From: Microcaldota archaeon
GTDB lineage: Archaea > Micrarchaeota > Micrarchaeia > Micrarchaeales > CABMGC01
Length of the DNA stretch: 64,000 nt
NCBI GenBank assembly: GCA_021797745.1
Contig: JAJZZD010000003.1
Location: forward strand, 22,032 to 86,031
Direction of reading: 5' to 3'
Position 1 is the stretch's first letter, and each line of letters starts with the position of its first letter. Under the pieces are notes generated by a model that saw only the letters and a list, made by a program, of their open reading frames with translations, did not search any database and was not told the DNA's origin. Both the position numbers and the translations under genes were made by a program. Shown piece after piece: positions 30,027-38,172 of the stretch.

Positions 30027-30737
30027 ATGGCTTTTGAAAACGGAGACTTCGTAAAAATAGACTACGATGAATGGCGCGCAGCCGACAATGCGCTCGTGTT
30101 TACCACTGACAGGAAAACCGCAGAAGCGAACGGCGTGTTAGACAAGGATGCAACTTACAGGCCGGCTCTTGTGATAGTGGGCAAGGGCAGCATAATCAAA
30201 GGCGTTGACAAAGCAGTCAGCGGTATGAACGTAAACGAGGAAAAGAATATAGAACTCGCACCCGCTGATGCGTACGGCGAGAGAAACCCGCAGCTTGTGA
30301 GAATTATGCCTGCTGCCGAATTCAAGAAACGTGACATAGACCCGATGCCGGGAATGAGGATAAACCTTGACGGCATAGCGGCAACAGTCAAAACAGTGAA
30401 CTCAGGAAGGGTGGTTATTGATGCGAACCATCCGCTTGCAGGCGAAAAGCTTAGATGCAGGATAAAGATTGTCGCGAAGGTCGACTCTGACAAGGACAAG
30501 ATATCTGCGCTTTCAGAGATGCTTAACCTAAGTCCTAAATCTGTTGAGGTAAACGACGGTTCCGCAAAAATAGTTTTTGATGAAAAGACAAAGAAGGATG
30601 CCGACTTCATGGTGAGCAAGTCAGCGCTTGTCGATGCAGTGTTCAAGTATCTTGACAAGATAAACCACGTTTCTGTGGATGAGCTTTATTCAAAAGAGGC
30701 GGAGAAGCAGCCGGAAAAGGAAACAGAGAAGCAGTAA
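30027..30737 (+). CDS. FKBP-type peptidyl-prolyl isomerase
   Basis: VGKGSIIKGVDKAVSGMNVNEEKNIELAPADAYGERNPQLVRIMPAAEF...VVIDANHPLAGEKL. Confidence 0.9.
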   Translation: MAFENGDFVKIDYDEWRAADNALVFTTDRKTAEANGVLDKDATYRPALVIVGKGSIIKGVDKAVSGMNVNEEKNIELAPADAYGERNPQLVRIMPAAEFKKRDIDPMPGMRINLDGIAATVKTVNSGRVVIDANHPLAGEKLRCRIKIVAKVDSDKDKISALSEMLNLSPKSVEVNDGSAKIVFDEKTKKDADFMVSKSALVDAVFKYLDKINHVSVDELYSKEAEKQPEKETEKQ

Positions 30738-30917
30738 TTTATTACTGCTTTCTAATCAATCGTTTCCGTTTTTGCCGTCAGCATATACTATGCGCCAGAC
30801 GTTCGGCCTTTCCTCAATTATTTTTACAGGCCGCAGCTCGTTTCTTTTGCGCTCTTCATCTAATTTCTTTCTGCTGCTTTTTGCAAATATATCAAACAAG
30901 TCAGTAATTTTACCATC

Positions 30918-31214
30918 TCAGAATCGTTTCCTGTAAGTGTAATGGCTTTCGCCAAGAGAGTATTCATCTGCGTATCTGTCGAGAATTGATTTGCTGATCT
31001 CGGGATTTACTGCATTCTTTCCAGACTTCGTTATCACTACAAATCCAAAATCGCCGCTTGTTATCCTGACTTCTTTGACGTTTTCCGCGCTTATGAGCTG
31101 CTGCGCGAATTCCTTCGCGTTAACGTTGTTTTTCGGCTTAAGAAAATAGAACAGACACGCATGCCCTGCGCGCTTTGTTTTATCCGTTTTTCTCATTTTC
31201 ACACTCTTCAGCAT
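30918..31214 (-). CDS. Hypothetical protein
   Basis: 98 aa ORF; start could be internal ATG. Confidence 0.5.
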   Translation of the reverse strand: MLKSVKMRKTDKTKRAGHACLFYFLKPKNNVNAKEFAQQLISAENVKEVRITSGDFGFVVITKSGKNAVNPEISKSILDRYADEYSLGESHYTYRKRF

Positions 31215-31217
31215 AAA

Positions 31218-31272
31218 CTGATGGCGCGCAGCGTTTGGTGGGGAACAAAATACGGCCGCGCGTCATCAGCAT
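31218..31272. ncRNA. Candidate structured RNA element, copy B
   Basis: 12-bp stem CTGATGGCGCGC (31218-31229)/GCGCGTCATCAG (31258-31269) with one G.U; loop GTGGGGAACAAAATACGGC matches copy A GTGGGGATAAAAATACGGC. Confidence 0.5.
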
Positions 31273-31337
31273 GAATCAGGTAATGCAAGTAATAGGCGAG
31301 CATTGCGGCGGGACAGAGTGGTTGAGTGTTGGGTGTT

Positions 31338-31353
31338 GGTAATCTTATGGATG
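31338..31353 (+). repeat. 16-bp inverted repeat arm
   Basis: GGTAATCTTATGGATG; exact reverse complement CATCCATAAGATTACC occurs downstream of the same gene near 33080-33095 and again near 33435-33450. Confidence 0.8.
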
Positions 31354-31592
31354 TTTGCACTGGATGGTAGGGAAAAATATAATGCAAACTTATCCCACTC
31401 AATTTCATATTCCCGCCCGTAACTATATTATGAAGTTTGTTTTATTTATAAGCTAGCCAAAAAAACATATGAAATAGGTGTTAGTTTATTCTAATTTGGA
31501 ATTTTGAATGCAAAAAATACACAAGTTTGATTATATGCTATAGCTTATTCATCAGCGCCAAGAGTTATATAACTATTTGGCATAGTATAATT

Positions 31593-32999
31593 ATGAGTTA
31601 TGAAATGCCAGAAGGCGTTAGAGAGGTCGCGGAACGTATAAAGAAGGAGTATCCGTTCAAGGTAAGCATAAAGCGGATAAACGGCAAATATTACATATAT
31701 CACATCTACGCGCTCAAGGGCAAAGAAGATAAGGCAAAAAAGGTTACCGAATACTTAGGTAGAATAACTGAAGAAGGACAGTTCGTTAAGAAACTGGGCG
31801 AGAAGGTAACCGACAACAAGCTCAAGCTTGCAGAGGAAATCATACGTGCATACGGCGGCAAGGTCATAATGCCACACGAACCAGTACCAAAGGAACTTAT
31901 GCCGCAGCAAAATAACCAGCAACAGCTTATTGATGAAAAAGACAAGATAATACTGACTGCGCTGAGCATGAACGCGAGAATCAAATATTCAAAAATAGGC
32001 GCGATGACTGGTTTGCCGGTGCAAACTGTGGCATACAGAATAAAAAGACTGGAAAAAGAATTCAGAATAAAGTATACTGAAGAGTTGGATTTGAACAAAC
32101 TAGGTTTTTCCAACTATCTGATTTTAGGGAAATTTCTTGGAGAGAAGCCAAGTGCAGAAGCGATAAAGAAGGCTGCGGAGAGTGAACCACGTGTGCAATT
32201 AGCAATGACAACAAAGGGAAAATACGATGTTGTTATGTTCTGCGTGGGGGAAAGCACTGATGCAATAAGCTGGGCATTTACAGGTTTACGAGAAAAGGAA
32301 GGGCTCGGCAAATACGAATCGGAATGGTATATAAGCCCGTTAAGAGACGTATATAATTTTGTCCCATTAAGAAGCGCCTTCTTTGATTTGTTAGAAAAGA
32401 GAGTTTGGCATAGAACAAGAGGAAATTCAAAGGCAGGGAAAAATGATTTGAAATATAGGGAATTTGTCTTGTTGAAAGAGCTCAACAAAAATAGCATTGA
32501 AAGTTTCAGCACGATAGATGCGGCATACGGCTTACCAAAGGGAAGCGCGAAGAACGCCTATGAAAGCTTGAGAAGCGAAGAAAGAGAGATTTTGATACGG
32601 CCGACTATAGGAATAGAAGACGACATGATTAAATTCGATGCTATTCTATTGCTTAGCGTATTAAATAGGGATTTGTTTGGCACGACGAGAAATTTACTTA
32701 GGCTGCATATAATAAACGAAAAAGTTGACCGGATAACTAATAAATTTACATACATTGCAGATATGGAAACTCCTGATGGCATATTGTTTATTTCTTCACT
32801 GCTGAAGGAAGGAGATCTTGAAAGGGAGGAAATAGAAATAAACGACCATATTAAAGGCATATCATTTCACTCCCTTATAGTCAGCAGTATTTTAGTTGGC
32901 AAATTCTGTAAGAGGAGATTTGATAATTCATACTCTAAACAATATTTAAATCTGGTAAAAAATAAGCAAGTAGAAAGAAAGGAAGCACTTGAATACTGA
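31593..32999 (+). CDS. Lrp/AsnC-like HTH regulator (paralogue of 18307-19644)
   Basis: ILTALSMNARIKYSKIGAMTGLPVQTVAYRIKRLEKEFRIKY plus the same N-terminal INGKYYIYHIYALKG...TEYLGRI module and C-terminal architecture. Start trimmed to MSYEMPEG. Confidence 0.75.
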   Translation: MSYEMPEGVREVAERIKKEYPFKVSIKRINGKYYIYHIYALKGKEDKAKKVTEYLGRITEEGQFVKKLGEKVTDNKLKLAEEIIRAYGGKVIMPHEPVPKELMPQQNNQQQLIDEKDKIILTALSMNARIKYSKIGAMTGLPVQTVAYRIKRLEKEFRIKYTEELDLNKLGFSNYLILGKFLGEKPSAEAIKKAAESEPRVQLAMTTKGKYDVVMFCVGESTDAISWAFTGLREKEGLGKYESEWYISPLRDVYNFVPLRSAFFDLLEKRVWHRTRGNSKAGKNDLKYREFVLLKELNKNSIESFSTIDAAYGLPKGSAKNAYESLRSEEREILIRPTIGIEDDMIKFDAILLLSVLNRDLFGTTRNLLRLHIINEKVDRITNKFTYIADMETPDGILFISSLLKEGDLEREEIEINDHIKGISFHSLIVSSILVGKFCKRRFDNSYSKQYLNLVKNKQVERKEALEY

Positions 33000-33077
33000 T
33001 ACTAATATCGATTACTAATTAAAAAGAAGATTAGCGCAATGCGCTACCACTAAGTCACTCAGTCTCCGTTTCCAGGG

Positions 33078-33165
33078 TCATCCATAAGATTACCTAATAA
33101 TACTGAAAATACAAAGCTTTTAAACCTTGCCTGAATGCGAGTTACCTATTATACACGCATCGTTT
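33078..33165 (+). repeat. Repeat R1 downstream of Lrp-like gene
   Basis: tcatccataagattacctaataatactgaaaatac...tttaaacc...gttacct...tata shared with R2 and R3. Confidence 0.85.
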
Positions 33166-33360
33166 TTTGTCTCATATTTAGAAAAAGAAAAGTTAGATTT
33201 AACTAATGAAATTAAAGGTATTTCTTTATACTTGTTGATAGTAAGTGACATATTAGTAGGAAATTTATGCAACAGACGATTCGACAACATGTATGCAATG
33301 CAATATATAAGTCTCGTTAAAGAAAAAGAACTAGAAAGAAAAGAATCCGCCGAATACTAA
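33127..33360 (+). pseudogene. C-terminal cassette 1 of Lrp-like regulator
   Basis: NEIKGISLYLLIVSDILVGNLCNRRFDNMYAMQYISLVKEKELERKESAEY vs DHIKGISFHSLIVSSILVGKFCKRRFDNSYSKQYLNLVKNKQVERKEALEY. Confidence 0.8.
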
Positions 33361-33432
33361 TAAAAAGAAAAAAAATAAGATAACTAAGATAGCAAAATAT
33401 ACACGATAAGAATTAATCACTTAGTGTTACCG

Positions 33433-33533
33433 TCATCCATAAGATTACCTAATAATACTGAAAATACGAGGTTTTTAAACCCTGCTGTGCTGCGCGTTAC
33501 CTGCTATACCGCGCCTGATTTGTGCCTAAATAA
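33433..33533 (+). repeat. Repeat R2
   Basis: Copy of R1; shares a long extension with R3 (ccctgctgtgc..gcgcgttacctg.tata..gcgcctgatttgtgcctaaataat). Confidence 0.9.
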
Positions 33534-33580
33534 TTGCCAGTTTTCGAAGACGAAGATCTAGAAAAAAATCAGAATCTGAA

Positions 33581-33739
33581 ATGGAGACTTACATAAAATG
33601 GATAACATTAGATTCCCTGATAGTAAGCCAAACATTATTAGGAAACCTCTGCCGCAGACTATTCGATAATGCATATACTTTGCAGTACAGGAACCTTTTG
33701 AAAGAAAAACAGATAGAAGAAAAAGAAATCAGATACTAA
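33581..33739 (+). pseudogene. C-terminal cassette 2 of Lrp-like regulator
   Basis: METYIKWITLDSLIVSQTLLGNLCRRLFDNAYTLQYRNLLKEKQIEEKEIRY*, homologous to the regulator C-terminus; absent from the ORF track. Confidence 0.75.
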
Positions 33740-33829
33740 GAAATATAACTAAAATGAACTATTATTGCCCGTAGTTATTTCCAACACTGCAAACTTCAGC
33801 CGCTTTTTTATCCGGTTCCATATCCGCCT

Positions 33830-33935
33830 CCATCATTCATACGATTACCTAATAATACTGAGAATACGAGATTTTTAAACCCTGCTGTGCAAGCGCGTTA
33901 CCTGTTATACAGCGCCTGATTTGTGCCTAAATAAT
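33830..33935 (+). repeat. Repeat R3
   Basis: tcattcatacgattacctaataatactgagaatacgagatttttaaaccctgctgtgc..., near-identical to R2. Confidence 0.9.
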
Positions 33936-34012
33936 ACTTACCGCGCACATAAAAATAACTCCTAGAAATGGTGCTTAGCCTGTGCCTGCACTTGCCGTAT
34001 TCTGTTCCAAAT

Positions 34013-34210
34013 TCACTTCTGGTCCCGTATGTTCAATGCATATGTGCCATTCGCCTTTATGCCCATCTTCTTCGCTATCTCGGACTTCTCTGCGTTCATT
34101 ATTATGACATATCCGTTCCATTTGTGGGTCAGGTCGCTCTTCCCGCACAACGGGCACACGTCTCCCTGCGTAATAATGAGCCTGCAGTTCCTGCACGCTT
34201 TTTCAACCAT
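34013..34210 (-). CDS. spt4: Transcription elongation factor Spt4
   Basis: KACRNCRLIITQGDVCPLCGKSDLTHKWNGYVIIMNAEKSEIAKKMGIKANGTYAL. Confidence 0.93.
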   Translation of the reverse strand: MVEKACRNCRLIITQGDVCPLCGKSDLTHKWNGYVIIMNAEKSEIAKKMGIKANGTYALNIRDQK

Positions 34211-34250
34211 TCGACCACTTCTTTGTTTCTTTTTTACCTATTCTGACCTT

Positions 34251-34835
34251 CTATCTCCTTTTACCTTTTGCAGCCCTCAGCCCTTTTATTCTCTCTTCCT
34301 TTATCCAGTCCAGTTTCCCGAGCCCCTCCGGGCGCATGGTGAGCGCGACCTTTGTGCCGTTGCCCCTGGTGCTTACCGTAGATACCTTTGCGTATACTGT
34401 GTCGCCTTTCTTGAGGCTCCTCTTAAGACTCTTTGAAACGAGCATGCCAGATTTCCTGTCAAAGCTCACGAAGTCGTTAGTGACCTGCGACAAATGCACA
34501 AGTCCGTCAAGCGGGCCTATTCTTACATACACTCCGAAATCGGCGAATTCAGAAGCCTCTCCGACCACGACCTCGTCAACGTCAAGTTTGAACGAAAGCA
34601 CGTCGAATGTTACGTCGTGATGCGCATTCGGGTCTTCAGGCAGTATGAAGCCCTCGCTTATGTCCCTTATGTTGTAAACTACCAGCATTATGCCAAGGTC
34701 CTTGTCAACCGTCCTCTCGTACTTGTTCCTGAGCATATCTGCCGCTGCCTTTGTCGCATCCTCGCCTATGTATTTTGGCGGTATGCTTACAGAATCTTTT
34801 ATTGTAGTAACGTAATACAATAGATCACCAAACAA
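34251..34835 (-). CDS. rpoE: RNA polymerase subunit E' (Rpo7)
   Basis: DLGIMLVVYNIRDISEGFILPEDPNAHHDVTFDVLSF...EFADFGVYVRIGPLDGLVHLSQV (S1 domain); adjacent to spt4. Confidence 0.93.
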   Translation of the reverse strand: MFGDLLYYVTTIKDSVSIPPKYIGEDATKAAADMLRNKYERTVDKDLGIMLVVYNIRDISEGFILPEDPNAHHDVTFDVLSFKLDVDEVVVGEASEFADFGVYVRIGPLDGLVHLSQVTNDFVSFDRKSGMLVSKSLKRSLKKGDTVYAKVSTVSTRGNGTKVALTMRPEGLGKLDWIKEERIKGLRAAKGKRR

Positions 34836-34875
34836 GCGTCATATATGAAAAATGAAAGCTATAATTACCTTAGCT

Positions 34876-35250
34876 TTATCTCAGCGTCCCGCTTCGCGTG
34901 GCGCTAAACACCTTTATGCCGTGCATTCTTACTTTTTTCTTAAGGTTTATATCGTTTGTGCATACTACGCATTCCCTGCCGCCCGCATCTTTTGCCGCGT
35001 TTTCTATCCAACGGTCCACATTTAGCTCATTTTCCTCTATCTTGAGCGCAGTGGAACCTATCTCCATCAATGCGGTTCTTGCGAGTTTAGCCCTGTTGCC
35101 TTTTTCCTTTGCCAGTCTTTCAAGCTCGTTGACTACGCCTTTAGAGATCACCATCTCCTGCTTCGGGAATCTGTCGGAAATTATCTGGAACACGTTCTTC
35201 ATGTTGCTCAGCGCAAACAGTATCGAGCTCGTGTCGATCAGGATTCGCAT
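34876..35250 (-). CDS. PIN-domain protein (FCF1-like)
   Basis: MRILIDTSSILFALSNMKNVFQIIS...CVVCTNDINLKKKVRMHGIKVFS; clustered with rpoE/spt4. Confidence 0.8.
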   Translation of the reverse strand: MRILIDTSSILFALSNMKNVFQIISDRFPKQEMVISKGVVNELERLAKEKGNRAKLARTALMEIGSTALKIEENELNVDRWIENAAKDAGGRECVVCTNDINLKKKVRMHGIKVFSATRSGTLR

Positions 35251-35282
35251 GCACTTATTATATAAATATGAAATTATAACAT

Positions 35283-35900
35283 TTGCTGTATTTAATGCTG
35301 GTTTTCGACGTAATAGGTCAGCTGAACACCGCAGCATTCCATGTCGCTGACTCAGTGGCGAGTCCTGCGCTGAACAGCGTAATGGCAATCCTCGCAGAGA
35401 GCTTCTTTGTGGTTCTGCCGCTGCTTGTGATATACATGTTCCTCAAGAAGGACAGGAACGTTGTGCCATTCATGATCATGGCTGTAGCCGCGTACATAAT
35501 CGCCGACATAATAAAGATCATCGTGCGAGAGCCGAGACCTTGCACAGTTCCGCAGCTAAGCTGGATAAACGCAGTAGGCTGCGAAAGCTCTACTTTTTCA
35601 TTCCCTTCTGGACACGCAACAGTTTTAACCGGTTTGTCATTTTTCCTGGGAAATTACAAATACATACGAGCCCTTTACATATTTTATGTCATTTTGATAC
35701 TCTTTGGCAGGGTATATCTCGGCCAGCACTATTTCACAGATGTGATCGCAGGCATAGCGCTGAGCATAGTAGTCGCGTCTGCAGTTTACTGGAAAAGGAA
35801 CTGGATAAACAAGGCTGCTGAGCCAGTGTACAGATTTGCGGATTCGGTTGTTGAAAAACTTACAAACATGATATACGGCAAAACGCCTAAAAATGTATAA
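35283..35900 (+). CDS. PAP2-family phosphatase
   Basis: KIIVREPRPC...FPSGHATVLTGL...RVYLGQHYFTDVIAG. Confidence 0.92.
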   Translation: MLYLMLVFDVIGQLNTAAFHVADSVASPALNSVMAILAESFFVVLPLLVIYMFLKKDRNVVPFMIMAVAAYIIADIIKIIVREPRPCTVPQLSWINAVGCESSTFSFPSGHATVLTGLSFFLGNYKYIRALYIFYVILILFGRVYLGQHYFTDVIAGIALSIVVASAVYWKRNWINKAAEPVYRFADSVVEKLTNMIYGKTPKNV

Positions 35901-35931
35901 ATAGCTTAACAATCTCATAAACCTGTTTCTT

Positions 35932-36339
35932 ATGGCAATCGAAGACATATATGCTGAGGAATTGATATACAACTACGAGAATCCGAGCGCAAAAGGCAAG
36001 CTTGCTAACAGCACCGTAAGCATGCACGAGGAGAATGTGTCGTGCGGAGATGTAATAACAGTATATCTCGTCATAAAAGACGGCAAGATAGCAAATGCGA
36101 AGTTCGAGGGTACTGGCTGCGTGATATCTATGGGAACTGCCAACATGCTCATAGAGCATGTCAAGGGGGTTGGCCTGGAGCAGCTTGAGAAGATGACACA
36201 AGGAGATTTGCTGAAGCTAATCACAATAGACCCGGGACCTGTGCGCATGCACTGCGCGACCCTGTCATTGAGGGCCGTCAAGAAAGCGGTTCTTGGGTAT
36301 GAGAAAAAGCCAATAGACACTGCGACAAAAGAGTTGTAG
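35932..36339 (+). CDS. IscU/SufU-like Fe-S scaffold
   Basis: NVSCGDVITVYLVIKDGKIANAKFEGTGCVISMGTANML...PVRMHCATLSLRAVKKAV. Confidence 0.88.
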   Translation: MAIEDIYAEELIYNYENPSAKGKLANSTVSMHEENVSCGDVITVYLVIKDGKIANAKFEGTGCVISMGTANMLIEHVKGVGLEQLEKMTQGDLLKLITIDPGPVRMHCATLSLRAVKKAVLGYEKKPIDTATKEL

Positions 36340-36401
36340 CATAATAAAGCGCGAGCTTATTCTACAATCTTATTTAAATTGAAGGTTCGTAATATTTTTG
36401 C

Positions 36402-36474
36402 AGTCCCGTCGTCTAGCGGCCAAGGACGCAGGGCTTTGGACCCTGCTACATCGGTTCGAATCCGGTCGGGACTA
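36402..36474 (+). tRNA. tRNA-Gln(UUG)
   Basis: Acceptor AGTCCCG/CGGGACT; anticodon arm CAGGG-CTTTGGA-CCCTG; T-loop TTCGAAT. Confidence 0.95.
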
Positions 36475-36564
36475 ATTTATTTTTATGTATGCCGCATGAG
36501 AGTGTTACGAAATGCGACAGTAATATTTATATATCTATTAATGTCATATTAATACGGTATTAAT

Positions 36565-36813
36565 ATGGTTAAGGCGCTGGTAGACATAAGCGATAATGCA
36601 AACACAATACTTAATATAATTAAAGCAGAGTACGGCCTTAAAGATAAATCTCAGGCGATAGACCGTATGGCGGAAGACTATAAAACATTAGTTTTCGAAC
36701 CTAAAGTTAAGGCGTCTTACCTAAAAAAACTTGAATCGATAAAGAAAGAACGCCTAATAAAAATAGGGGGAATCACAGATTTCGACAAGAAGTACGGTTT
36801 AACCAAGAAGTGA
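36565..36813 (+). CDS. Antitoxin (DUF2683-like)
   Basis: MVKALVDISDNANTILNIIKAEYGLKDKSQAIDRMAEDY; directly upstream of the toxin. Confidence 0.75.
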   Translation: MVKALVDISDNANTILNIIKAEYGLKDKSQAIDRMAEDYKTLVFEPKVKASYLKKLESIKKERLIKIGGITDFDKKYGLTKK

Positions 36814-36817
36814 GCTA

Positions 36818-37093
36818 ATGCCGCAATCCTTGCCGTATGACATTGAATTACGCGAGCATGTAGCTAAGATATTCGAAAAATTGGAGAAGCGAGATAGGAC
36901 GCAGCTGATTGCCATACGGAAGAAATTGGCTGAAATTGTAGAGGATCCGCAGAAGTTCAAGCCGCTTCATCCTCCGATGCAAAGCATCCGAAGGGTGCAT
37001 ATATTGAAAAGCTTCGTTTTGACTTATTCAGTCGTTGAAGAAAAGCACACTATAATAATCGAAGATTATGCGCATCACAATGAAGTATACTGA
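36818..37093 (+). CDS. RelE-like toxin
   Basis: MPQSLPYDIELREHVAKIFEKLEKRDRTQLIAIRKKLAEIVEDPQKFKPLHPPMQSIRRVHILKSFVLTYSVVEEKHTIIIEDYAHHNEVY. Confidence 0.82.
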   Translation: MPQSLPYDIELREHVAKIFEKLEKRDRTQLIAIRKKLAEIVEDPQKFKPLHPPMQSIRRVHILKSFVLTYSVVEEKHTIIIEDYAHHNEVY

Positions 37094-37120
37094 TGAGTGG
37101 CAAACAAAAAGCAGTTTTGG

Positions 37121-37156
37121 CCCTGCTACATCTGTTCGAATCCGGTCGGGACTAAT
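37121..37156 (+). repeat. tRNA-Gln 3'-end direct repeat (att-like)
   Basis: ccctgctacatctgttcgaatccggtcgggactaat, one mismatch to 36441-36476. Confidence 0.93.
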
Positions 37157-37201
37157 ACTAAGCTGCTTTTTAAACCTGATTTTCTAATTCAAATAGGTTG
37201 A

Positions 37202-38059
37202 ATGCTGCCTCTGTATATTCTTGTTGCAGCCGCTTCGGGGTTCTGGGGCGTATCTGCGGTTCTCGAAAAAAAGGCGCTCGGAAAAGAATATGCGTCTGCA
37301 TATCTATCCAGTTTCGCGCTCATAACTGCGGTATTTTCGATAGTTTTGCTGCCATTTTCTAACTTCTCGATGTCAGTACAGAGCCTGTCGCTTATTTACA
37401 TATACAGTGTGATTACTACTTTTGCATACCTTCTTGTCGCGAGAATTTTCAGGCACAGCAACATATCTGCTTCATCGCCTTTGTTCAGCACCCTGCCGCA
37501 GGTCCTTATTGTCATATTTGCGTTTTTGATCCTGGGCGAATCCCTTTCTTACTTTCAGTACTTGGCGCTCGCAATTCTCCTGCTCGCCGCCTATTTCATG
37601 CTTTTCGGAAGCAGGTCGAGGGCGTATTTCCAAAGCAACAAATACCGGATCATGACTGTGATTTATTCGCTGGTTTTTGGCGCAAGTGCCATATTGCTAA
37701 AATACGTATTGTTCAGCGTAAACATCTTCGCATTCCTTGTTTTGTCGCAGATATTCATGCTGATTAACATGGGCGTTTACATGCAGCTTAAATACGGCGG
37801 CATAAAAGAGACAGCGTCAAATCTGAGGAAGCACAGCGGCATAATCATACCCATTTCAGTGCTAACAATTGGTTACAGAGCCTTTTACTATGCGGCAGTA
37901 TCTCTTGTCGCAGTAAGCATCGCCGCGCCTCTTGTGAACACTTTGTACGTGGCCATAACGCTGCTTGCCGGAATATTCCTTTTCAAAGAAAAAGATGCAC
38001 TGAGAAAAGGAGTCTTGGCGATTGTCATAATTGCGGCCGCGTATGCGCTCGTATCTTAG
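37202..38059 (+). CDS. EamA/DMT-family transporter
   Basis: About 10 hydrophobic helices, internal duplication; TLYVAITLLAGIFLFKEKDALRKGVLAIVIIAAAY. Confidence 0.8.
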   Translation: MLPLYILVAAASGFWGVSAVLEKKALGKEYASAYLSSFALITAVFSIVLLPFSNFSMSVQSLSLIYIYSVITTFAYLLVARIFRHSNISASSPLFSTLPQVLIVIFAFLILGESLSYFQYLALAILLLAAYFMLFGSRSRAYFQSNKYRIMTVIYSLVFGASAILLKYVLFSVNIFAFLVLSQIFMLINMGVYMQLKYGGIKETASNLRKHSGIIIPISVLTIGYRAFYYAAVSLVAVSIAAPLVNTLYVAITLLAGIFLFKEKDALRKGVLAIVIIAAAYALVS

Positions 38060-38109
38060 AATCGGTATTGCGCAGCTATCAGAAATATAAATTAGCCGTG
38101 CTATTATTA

Positions 38110-38168
38110 GCCGAATGATGATACGAGGTATTTCTGATTTGTGATGAAAAGTTACCCCACTGACAAAA
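38110..38168 (+). ncRNA. Box C/D sRNA
   Basis: C ATGATGA (38115-38121), 12-nt guide TACGAGGTATTT, D' CTGA (38134-38137), 3-nt gap, C' GTGATGA (38141-38147), 12-nt guide AAAGTTACCCCA, D CTGA (38160-38163). Confidence 0.88.
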
Positions 38169-38172
38169 CCAT

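Larger units (their letters stand above)
36441..37156 (+). mobile_element. Candidate integrated TA cassette at the tRNA-Gln 3' end
   Basis: 36-bp direct repeat (36441-36476 and 37121-37156, one mismatch) from the tRNA-Gln 3' end brackets a TA module; no integrase. Confidence 0.7.

Noticed and set aside
31208-31408. Minus-strand ORFs 31208-31408 and 17966-18148 as homologous proteins
   Set aside because: The similarity is explained by the shared hairpin at DNA level; neither ORF looks protein-like.
33030-33075. tRNA D-arm-like sequence on the minus strand (TGACTTAGTGGTAGCGCATTGCGC) as a possible tRNA 5' half
   Set aside because: The acceptor strand does not pair with the orphan tRNA-Glu 3' portion, no anticodon arm can be formed, and GCGCATTGCGC is simply palindromic.
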